From assembly GCA_024860865.1 (NCBI GenBank), contig JACRDV010000120.1:1-12389 (forward strand): a stretch of DNA of 12,389 nt, given 5' to 3'. Shown here piece after piece: positions 6,663-12,389 of the stretch. The notes under the pieces were generated by a model. The model had not been told where the DNA came from, did not search any database, and worked only from the letters and a program-made list of their open reading frames with translations. Made by a program: the position numbers and the translations under genes. This DNA is from Methanobacteriota archaeon. Its GTDB lineage: Archaea; JACRDV01. The stretch's first letter is position 1. The number at the start of each line of letters is the position of its first letter.

Positions 6663-6788
6663 CAACTTTGAATTAGAATTTTAAGCCCATTTATAAAAAT
6701 TTATTTCAGTTTCAAACTTAGTTTGAGCATTTATTTGATTTCTTTCCTTCTTTTGATGAATACTTTCGATTACCTCCCCCTCTCTCTT
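6663..6788. other. AT-rich intergenic stretch upstream of mcm with a perfect 15-base palindrome
   Basis: The first 60 bases here (6661-6720) have only 12 G or C by hand count (20%). A perfect palindrome TCAAACT-T-AGTTTGA (6712-6726, 7-bp arms around one base) lies within it. A pyrimidine-rich stretch follows (about 6730-6787, including TTTCTTTCCTTCTTTT), which could end transcription from the upstream gene. No gene was found. The low GC next to the ORB-like site would fit a DNA-unwinding element if this were an origin. Confidence 0.45.
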
Positions 6789-6804
6789 AAAAAAGCTTAA
6801 ATAG
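6789..6804 (+). promoter_or_regulatory. Likely mcm promoter (BRE/TATA)
   Basis: AAAAAAGCTTAAATAG has the form of an A-rich BRE followed by a TATA box (CTTAAATA, 6796-6803). Transcription would start near 6825, giving a leader of roughly 85 bases that contains the ORB-like element and the Shine-Dalgarno GAGGT (6901-6905). A second weaker TATA-like sequence, GCTTAATAAA, lies at 6815-6824. Judged by eye. Confidence 0.45.
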
Positions 6805-6842
6805 AGCTCCGTATGCTTAATAAAGCCGGAAGAATGGAGCTT

Positions 6843-6866
6843 AACCCCTTTACTTCCACTGGAAAG
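6843..6866 (-). promoter_or_regulatory. Origin recognition box (ORB)-like element, candidate Orc1/Cdc6 binding site
   Basis: Read on the minus strand: CTTTCCAGTGGAAG followed directly by TAAAGGGGTT. This is the two-part form of archaeal ORB sites as I remember them: an imperfect dyad TTCCAnTGGAA (here perfect, 6854-6864), a short A-rich link and a G-string (GGGG, 6845-6848 on the plus strand as CCCC). The site lies 45 bases before the mcm start codon and downstream of the likely promoter, next to AT-rich DNA. Only one copy was seen, while origins usually have several, so an operator role is as likely as an origin. Confidence 0.55.
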
Positions 6867-6911
6867 GTTGTACACTAAAGATAAGCCAGGTAAATCCTCT
6901 GAGGTAGTAAT

Positions 6912-9900
6912 TTGGATATAACTACAGATATACCACAACGGCTAGGATTTGAGACTAAAGTTTCAAAGTTTGAGGAATTTCTTCAAAGGTATTGCAATGA
7001 AAATGTTCTAAATCTAGGTCTTTATCCGGAGAAAAAATCTCTAATTATAAATTTCGCAGATTTAGATAAGTTTGACAGTGCGTTAGCAGATGAACTGATT
7101 AAGTATCCAGATCAAACAATTCAGGCTGCTGAGGCTGCACTTAAGCAAATTATCTCACGCCATTGTGAATTGTCGAATGAAGTTAATTTTCATGTCAGGT
7201 TTAAGAATTTATTTGAAAAAACTCCAGTTAGAGAAATCAGAAGCGAACATATTGGAAAATTGATTGAAGTTGAAGGAGTTGTTAGAAAATCAACTGATGT
7301 TAGACCAAAGGTTGTAAAAGCAATATTCCGCTGCAAGCGCTGCGGGGAAGAAATAAGTATTTTACAATTTGAAAAATTCAGAACTCCTTTTGAGTGCACA
7401 AATTGCCAACGTACAGGACAATTCGATTTTTTAATTGAGAAGTCAAATTTTATCGATGCTCAAAAAATTAGAATTCAAGAGCCCCTTGAAGGTTTGCGAG
7501 GCGGAGAGCAACCTAAACAAATCGATATCTATCTTGAAGAAGATTTAACTGGAAAAGTAACTCCTGGCGATCCTGTTGAAATTGTTGGAATTTTAAAATC
7601 TCAGAGAAAGTTTGGAGATAATAGCACAGTTTTTGAGATTTTTTTAGATTGCAATTATGTTGAAACACTTGAAAAGGAGTTTGAAGAATTAGAGATTACT
7701 CCAGAGGATGAAAAGGCAATTAAAGCACTAGCGAATGATCCGGAAATTTACCGAAAAATCAGAGATTCAATTGCACCTCACATCTATGGTCATGATGAAA
7801 TAAAGGAAGCCATAATGTTGCAACTCTTTTCTTCTCCTGCAATTCACTTGCCCGACAAAGCACGAATTCGAGGAGATCCACATGTAATTCTCATCGGTGA
7901 ACCAGCGACAGGAAAATGCCTTACTAAAGATATGGAACTCATTCTGAGAGATGGTCAAGTAATTAAAATTGGAGAGTTTATTGAAAACGTCTTTAAATCA
8001 AACAAGTCAAAAATTTTCGAAACATCTGATGGGAGACAATATATTAAAATAAACAATTTGATTTCAGCTCTTTCATTATATCCAGATTTAAAAATAAAGC
8101 AAAGCAATATTTCTATTGTTTGGAGACGAAAATATTCAGGAAAAATACTCAATATTTTCACTAGATCGGGAAGGCAAATAAAAGTTACTCCTGAGCATCC
8201 GCTTTTTACTATCCAAGAAGGCAAAGTTGTAACGGTTCCAACTAGGGCTTTTGAAGTAGGGGATTATCTAGCGACCCCTAGAAGGATATCCATTGTTGGT
8301 AAATCTCAGGAATTAAACATCAAAATTCGAAGGGGTAAAACAAATGCCTTTCATATTTCTATACCTAACCAAACAACTCCTGGACTAATGCGATTTCTAG
8401 GATATTTAATTGGGGAAGGATCTAGCCTTGAGAGAGTAGCAAGATTTTCAAATTCAGATCCAATCTTAATAAATGATTTTATAAAGATATCTAAGAAATT
8501 GTTCGGGATAGTTCCACACCATTATATTTACTCTAGATCTAGAAGAGAAGTTCAAATAACATCTATAGAAGTAAAAGAATTTATTAAAAAATTAGGAAGA
8601 GAAATTCTAGAAAATTCCAATAAGAAAGCCCTGCCATGTTTTGTATTTAAATGTAGTGACGAGGAAATAGGAAATCTAGTAAAAGCAATTTTTGATGGAG
8701 AAGCAACAGTTTCTAAAACTGGCAAACAAATAGAAATTACATTAGGAAGTCGCTCATTAATAAAACAATTACAAATTCTTTTACTCAGGATGGGAATCAT
8801 TTCTTATTTTAGACCAACCTTTAAATATGCAACCAATTCAAAAAATAAAATCAAAAGAAAATATTTTAGGCTATGGATAACTGGCCGCGATAATTTAATT
8901 GCTTTTTACAAAAATGTTGGATTTCAGAGTCAAGAAAAAAGGAAGCGATTACAGAGGGCAATTAGCAAACTAGATTTAAAAATAATCCCTCAAACAAATG
9001 TGGATGTAATCCCGAAGATTGGAAAATTATTACGAAACTTACGTAAAGCAAGCAAACTAACAAAACATGATTTGGGCCTTTCTAACGTTGCACAATTTAG
9101 AGCCTACGAACTAGGAAAGAAAAACCCCTCCAGACAAAAATTGCTTAATATAGTTTTTGATCTATCTCGGAGTCAACAATTATCAAATGGAGGTTCATTA
9201 AACAAAGGAATTCAAAATCTAAAAAAATTGGCTGAATCAGACATTTACTGGGATAAGATAATAAAAATCAAAGAAACTCTCACTGATGAATACGTTTATG
9301 ATCTAACTATTGAGGGTACGCCTAATTTTATTGCAAATGGAATAATAGTTCATAACAGTGAGATCTTGCAATTTGTTGCAAATAACTTAGCTCCTCGCGG
9401 AATTTATACCAGCGGTAAGGGAAGCACGAAAGCAGGACTTACAGCGGCAGCTGTGCGCGATGAATTTGCTGAGGGTAGTTGGTCACTTGAAGCTGGAGCA
9501 CTTGTACTTGCTGATCGAGGATCTTGTGCAATTGATGAATTTGAGAAGATGAGCGAAGATGACCGTTCTGCAATGCACCAGGCGATGGAACAACAATCTT
9601 ACCACCCTTCAGTAGAAATACTGTTTACAGGTGGCGAAAAAATCAAAATTGGAACTTTCGTTGAAGGATTGTTTGAAAAATATTCTAAAAGAAAGATAAT
9701 TGGGTATAATTGTGAAATTCTCCCAATTAAAGAACTTAATATTCAATTATGGAGTACAGATTTTAACAAGACCTTTCCGATTAATGTAAATAGAGTGAGC
9801 AGGCATAAAGCTCCTCCATATTTCATCAGACTTAGGTTCTCAAATGGAAGAGAGATTATTGTAACACCTTCACATCCAATTTATGTCTCCAGAAACAGTA

Positions 9901-11972
9901 AAATAATCGAAGTTTTTGCTGAAGAGGTTGAAATTGGAGAATATGTACCAGCACCGCGAAAACTTCCACTTACTAGAAGTAAATTCACTTTGGACACTGT
10001 TGATCCATGGCATTTTAATCTAAAAAGGATCAAAATTCCGAATAAATTGTCACCTTCATTTGGAAGATTATTAGGTTATCAAATTTCGGAGGGGCATGCT
10101 TATTTTAATGAAAGTAATCGATATGCTGAACTTGGTGTCACGAATTCTGATGGAAAAGTAATTAATGAAATGACTGCCCTATTTTTAGAGAAATTTTCGT
10201 TGAATCCTTATACCCAAGTAAAGAACAATTGGGGGACCAGCGTATCCGTTCTTAGGTATCCCTCAAGAATTCTATATGCGTTTTATCAGAAAAACTTCCC
10301 TGAAATATTGAAAGGCGCTACTGCTAAGCGAATCCCAAAAAATATCTTTGGCACTAATATAAGGTGCAAAATCGAGTTTCTTAAAGCAGCATTTATTGGA
10401 GATGGTTTTGTCGATAGCGAAAGATTTGGGTACAGAACAGCTTCCAGAAAACTCGCTGAAGACATGCAAGACGTTTTTTGGCAAATTGGAATTGACTCGT
10501 ACATATCAAGAGATGATAATTATTTCAAAGTAGTTATAACTGGTACGCAAAGTATGTTAAAATTCGCTAATAAAATTGTTGAAGATTGGGATTGGAGATA
10601 TAAAAGAATTCAAAGATTGATAGCAAGAAGCAAGAAAGTTAACCGCTCACATGATGTATCACCGCCAGATGTAGTTATTGTTTTAAAAGATATGCTTAAA
10701 AAAATGCACATGGATGATGGTTACTTAAATGAACATATTAAACAGAATTATGGAATAACCCTCCCAACACTGCAAAAATACATTAAAAGGTTAGAAAATT
10801 CAGCAACAAAAGCAAAGAAGAAAATATCGACCTTAAATAACGCCAGAGAAATCAGAAAGATTTCAAAAATATCGCTCCTTGAAGTTGCAAAAGCAATGCA
10901 ACTCTCGACGAGCATGATTACTTACATTGAGCGAAATAAAGCTTCCAGATATAGAGAACTGCTAATAAAAGTCAAAGAGCTTGCAACAGAAAAATTAAAA
11001 GAACTAGAAAAGTCGATTTCAAGAATAAAATATGTATTTCTGAACTCTGATTTGCGTTGGGGTAAAATTGTAAAGAAAGAAATTATTCCTAATGCTGGTA
11101 ACTATAAAAATAATTTTGTCTATGACGTCACGGTAGAGCCAACAAATACATTTGTGAGTGAGGGATTAGTTCTTCATAATTCTGTTTCTATTGCAAAAGC
11201 AGGTATTGTGGCTACATTAAACGCTCGCACAGCGATTCTTGCAGCTGCAAATCCAAAGTACGGAAGGTTTGACAAATACAAATCAATGGCGGAGCAAATT
11301 AATTTAAGCCCGACGCTGCTTTCTAGGTTCGATCTCATTTTCTTTGTTGAAGATGATCTCTCAACAACTAGAGAGATGGCAAAACATATTTTAAATTCAG
11401 TCGTTGAGCCGGAAAAAATCTTACCTCCTATTGAACCTGAATTTTTAAGAAAATACATCGCATACTCTAGACAGCACATTGTCCCTCAATTATCAAAAGA
11501 AGCTAGAGATAAGATCGAAACTTTCTTCACTGTTCTAAGAGAGCAAGTCGCTGGAGATAGAAGTTCTCCTGTTCCAATGACTGCACGCCAACTATGGGCG
11601 ATCATTAGGTTGTCCAGATCAAGCGCTAGAGTTAGATTAAGCAATGAGGTTACTCTTGAAGATGTTGGGCGAGCTATTAGATTAGTCAATTTATCGCTCA
11701 AGCAAGCAGGAATCGATTTTGAAACAGGGAAACTTGACATAGACAAAATTGAAATTGGAATCACAATGTCACAGCGCGATAAAATTGTTACAATTCTAGC
11801 AATTATTGAAGCAGTTGAGGATCTCCATGAAGGGTTGGCTCCACTTGAAGAAGTTTTAGCAGAGACTGAAAAGAGAGGGATTGAGCGGCGAGTAGCTGAA
11901 GAATTGATTGAGATGTTAAGGAAGCGGGGTGATCTGATTTCACCTCGCCATGGTATTATAAAAAAAGCATGA
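6912..11972 (+). CDS. mcm: MCM replicative helicase precursor containing two inteins
   Basis: 1686 residues from a TTG with GAGGT (6901-6905) six bases before it. After removing two inteins (residues 336-815 and 896-1423) a 678-residue MCM remains, the normal archaeal size. MCM forms the hexameric 3'-5' helicase that unwinds DNA at replication forks. N-terminal part: OB region with a zinc-binding site Cys141, Cys144, Cys162, Cys165. ATPase core: Walker A GEPATGK (329-335) completed by Ser816 after splicing, Walker B AIDEFEKM (Asp875, Glu876), sensor-1 region AAANPKYG and arginine finger LLSRFD (Arg1472). The last 70 residues form the winged-helix domain. Walker A GEPATGKS is closer to the general AAA+ pattern than to the usual MCM GDPGxAKS. 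Without splicing both ATP-binding motifs stay split, so the precursor should be inactive. It converges with the lrp-like remnant 10 bases downstream. Confidence 0.96.
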   Translation: MDITTDIPQRLGFETKVSKFEEFLQRYCNENVLNLGLYPEKKSLIINFADLDKFDSALADELIKYPDQTIQAAEAALKQIISRHCELSNEVNFHVRFKNLFEKTPVREIRSEHIGKLIEVEGVVRKSTDVRPKVVKAIFRCKRCGEEISILQFEKFRTPFECTNCQRTGQFDFLIEKSNFIDAQKIRIQEPLEGLRGGEQPKQIDIYLEEDLTGKVTPGDPVEIVGILKSQRKFGDNSTVFEIFLDCNYVETLEKEFEELEITPEDEKAIKALANDPEIYRKIRDSIAPHIYGHDEIKEAIMLQLFSSPAIHLPDKARIRGDPHVILIGEPATGKCLTKDMELILRDGQVIKIGEFIENVFKSNKSKIFETSDGRQYIKINNLISALSLYPDLKIKQSNISIVWRRKYSGKILNIFTRSGRQIKVTPEHPLFTIQEGKVVTVPTRAFEVGDYLATPRRISIVGKSQELNIKIRRGKTNAFHISIPNQTTPGLMRFLGYLIGEGSSLERVARFSNSDPILINDFIKISKKLFGIVPHHYIYSRSRREVQITSIEVKEFIKKLGREILENSNKKALPCFVFKCSDEEIGNLVKAIFDGEATVSKTGKQIEITLGSRSLIKQLQILLLRMGIISYFRPTFKYATNSKNKIKRKYFRLWITGRDNLIAFYKNVGFQSQEKRKRLQRAISKLDLKIIPQTNVDVIPKIGKLLRNLRKASKLTKHDLGLSNVAQFRAYELGKKNPSRQKLLNIVFDLSRSQQLSNGGSLNKGIQNLKKLAESDIYWDKIIKIKETLTDEYVYDLTIEGTPNFIANGIIVHNSEILQFVANNLAPRGIYTSGKGSTKAGLTAAAVRDEFAEGSWSLEAGALVLADRGSCAIDEFEKMSEDDRSAMHQAMEQQSYHPSVEILFTGGEKIKIGTFVEGLFEKYSKRKIIGYNCEILPIKELNIQLWSTDFNKTFPINVNRVSRHKAPPYFIRLRFSNGREIIVTPSHPIYVSRNSKIIEVFAEEVEIGEYVPAPRKLPLTRSKFTLDTVDPWHFNLKRIKIPNKLSPSFGRLLGYQISEGHAYFNESNRYAELGVTNSDGKVINEMTALFLEKFSLNPYTQVKNNWGTSVSVLRYPSRILYAFYQKNFPEILKGATAKRIPKNIFGTNIRCKIEFLKAAFIGDGFVDSERFGYRTASRKLAEDMQDVFWQIGIDSYISRDDNYFKVVITGTQSMLKFANKIVEDWDWRYKRIQRLIARSKKVNRSHDVSPPDVVIVLKDMLKKMHMDDGYLNEHIKQNYGITLPTLQKYIKRLENSATKAKKKISTLNNAREIRKISKISLLEVAKAMQLSTSMITYIERNKASRYRELLIKVKELATEKLKELEKSISRIKYVFLNSDLRWGKIVKKEIIPNAGNYKNNFVYDVTVEPTNTFVSEGLVLHNSVSIAKAGIVATLNARTAILAAANPKYGRFDKYKSMAEQINLSPTLLSRFDLIFFVEDDLSTTREMAKHILNSVVEPEKILPPIEPEFLRKYIAYSRQHIVPQLSKEARDKIETFFTVLREQVAGDRSSPVPMTARQLWAIIRLSRSSARVRLSNEVTLEDVGRAIRLVNLSLKQAGIDFETGKLDIDKIEIGITMSQRDKIVTILAIIEAVEDLHEGLAPLEEVLAETEKRGIERRVAEELIEMLRKRGDLISPRHGIIKKA
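7917..9356 (+). mobile_element. Intein 1 of MCM (Walker A site), with LAGLIDADG endonuclease and HTH
   Basis: 480 residues inserted between the Lys and Ser of the P-loop (GEPATGK/S). Splicing residues are all present: Cys336 as residue 1 (CLTKDMELIL), block B VTPEHP with Thr426 and His429, block F EYVYDLTIEGTPNFIANG, block G VHN with His814 and Asn815, and Ser816 as the +1 nucleophile. Two LAGLIDADG motifs form the homing endonuclease: RFLGYLIGEGS (acid Glu502) and LVKAIFDGEATV (acid Glu597), so it may still cut. Residues about 699-750 (GKLLRNLRKASKLTKHDLGL to AYELGKKNPS) look like a Cro/C1-type helix-turn-helix placed between endonuclease and C-terminal splicing blocks. A sampled line (8821-8880) has 12 of 60 G+C, far below the extein sample at 11581-11640 (28 of 60), fitting acquisition by transfer. 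Confidence 0.95.
9597..11180 (+). mobile_element. Intein 2 of MCM (after Walker B), with LAGLIDADG endonuclease and HTH
   Basis: 528 residues inserted after AMEQQ, so that the extein joins as AMEQQ/SVSIAKAG; MCMs normally read EQQTVSIAKAG here. Residue 1 is Ser896 (SYHPSVEILF) instead of Cys. Block B is VTPSHP (Thr985, His988), block F NFVYDVTVEPTNTFVSEG, block G LHN (His1422, Asn1423) and the +1 residue Ser1424. The endonuclease motifs are LLGYQISEGHAY (acid Glu1060) and FLKAAFIGDGFV (acid Asp1164). Residues about 1311-1360 (AREIRKISKISLLEVAKAMQ, then STSMITYIERNKAS) are a Cro/C1-type helix-turn-helix, and about 1254-1298 form a further helical segment. Parts of this intein resemble intein 1: the IKIG-x-F opening and IPN-x5-6-R-x-LGY-x-I-x-EG before the first endonuclease motif suggest a shared lineage. 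Confidence 0.95.
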
Positions 11973-11982
11973 AATAAAACTT

Positions 11983-12389
11983 TTATAACGACTTGAGGAT
12001 GCTCCTTGAATTGAAAGCGATTACTCCTTGCACTCTCTATATTTTTTTCTGGATGAAATCGCTGAGTTCGTCCAAATCTTCAAAAAACGCTCTAAATTCG
12101 ATGTTGTACTCCCGTCAACTAGGCTCACATCTTCAACTCCCTCAAGCTTTTTTAAGGAACCGACCACGCTGTCAAGCTTAGATGCTTCAATCCTCAGCGA
12201 AACTATTGTTGGTATGCTTTTCCCGAGCTTTTTGTAGTCTATGACTGGAACTACCTTTTTGATAATTCCAGCTCTTTCCATCTTCGAGAAGCGCAAGGAT
12301 ACAGTAGCAGTCGATAACCCCAACTTCTTTGCTATCCGTCTGAAAGACTGCCTGCCGTCCAACTTTAACTGCTCTATTATCTCTAAGTC
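11983..12389 (-). pseudogene. Lrp/AsnC-family transcription regulator, frameshifted and with an in-frame TAG (5' end outside window)
   Basis: The frame enters from the right edge: DLEIIEQLKLDGRQSFRRIA with the helix-turn-helix KKLGLSTATVSLRFSKMERAGI, then the linker and RAM-domain start TIVSLRIEASKLDSVVGSLK and EGVEDVSLVDG. After about 12113 the written frame becomes unlike the family (STTSNLERFLKIW) and stops at 12021. Shifting frame there gives EYNIEFRAFFEDLDEL and SDFIQKKI, then a TAG (12037-12039), then RVQGVIAFNSRSILKSL and TAA at 11983-11985, a normal Lrp C terminus. The pattern fits loss of one G from GGGG (D-G-E to D-G-S) plus a sense codon turned into TAG. It may be a decayed regulator or two sequence errors. 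Ligand and targets are unknown. Confidence 0.72.

Noticed and set aside
6727-6790. Second ORB, considered because of the GGGGG string on the minus strand near 6776-6780
   Set aside because: No TTCCA/TGGAA dyad lies at the expected distance from this G-string.
6813-6878. A 21-codon open frame (MLNKAGRMELNPFTS...) in the mcm leader, a possible upstream ORF
   Set aside because: No Shine-Dalgarno at its ATG, no recognisable peptide, and the stretch is better explained by the ORB-like site and leader sequence.
6681-6938. 85-residue open frame on the minus strand across the mcm upstream region
   Set aside because: It spans promoter-like DNA, has no protein-like composition or ribosome binding site, and overlaps the start of mcm.
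12021-12237. Short plus-strand open frames at 11993-12237 downstream of mcm
   Set aside because: They are antisense to the Lrp-type gene, whose protein signal on the minus strand is clear.

Overview
The window is archaeal chromosomal DNA. It carries a TATA-binding protein (TBP), an archaeal-type MCM helicase interrupted by two inteins, an archaeal-length S-adenosylhomocysteine hydrolase, a membrane-anchored Lon-like protease and a DUF116 protein. Promoters look like BRE/TATA boxes, with a mix of Shine-Dalgarno-led and apparently leaderless starts. DNA from about 1.4 kb onward is AT-rich and three core genes (SAH hydrolase, TBP, MCM) appear to start at TTG. The gene mix suggests a TACK-group archaeon, perhaps close to Bathyarchaeia; that placement is inference and rests on no marker search.

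Layout. Bases 1-1370 hold a metabolic pair: the 3' part of a zinc-type medium-chain dehydrogenase, and, convergent and overlapping it by 20 bases, a TIM-barrel sugar isomerase/epimerase with a complete metal-ligand set. A divergent promoter region (1371-1493) leads to a two-gene unit: an APS-kinase-like P-loop kinase and SAH hydrolase. Facing them from the right (3356-4231, minus) is an S16 (Lon catalytic domain) serine protease with a membrane anchor and long coiled coil but no ATPase. A second divergent region leads to a small DUF350-like membrane protein whose frame appears broken near its end. Next come tbp and an overlapping DUF116 gene, then an unrecognised 181-residue protein and a 249-base AT-rich intergenic region before mcm. 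The window closes with an Lrp/AsnC-type regulator on the minus strand, convergent with mcm, apparently disrupted by a one-base deletion and an in-frame TAG.

Main points of interest. (1) The mcm leader contains a sequence very like an archaeal origin recognition box (ORB), a TTCCAGTGGAA dyad followed by AAAGGGG, at 6843-6866 on the minus strand and next to a roughly 20% GC stretch. It may be an Orc1/Cdc6 site, acting as an origin element or as an operator over mcm. (2) The MCM ATPase core is split by two large inteins (480 and 528 residues), one inside Walker A and one just after Walker B. Each has intact splicing residues, two LAGLIDADG motifs and a Cro/C1-like helix-turn-helix segment. Removing both leaves a normal 678-residue MCM. 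(3) The two halves of tbp share a 63-base stretch that is 60/63 identical in DNA, suggesting recent gene conversion inside the gene.

No RNA gene, CRISPR array or insertion sequence was seen. No gene-free stretch exceeds 300 bases; the two longest (4559-4787 and 6663-6911) are described as features.
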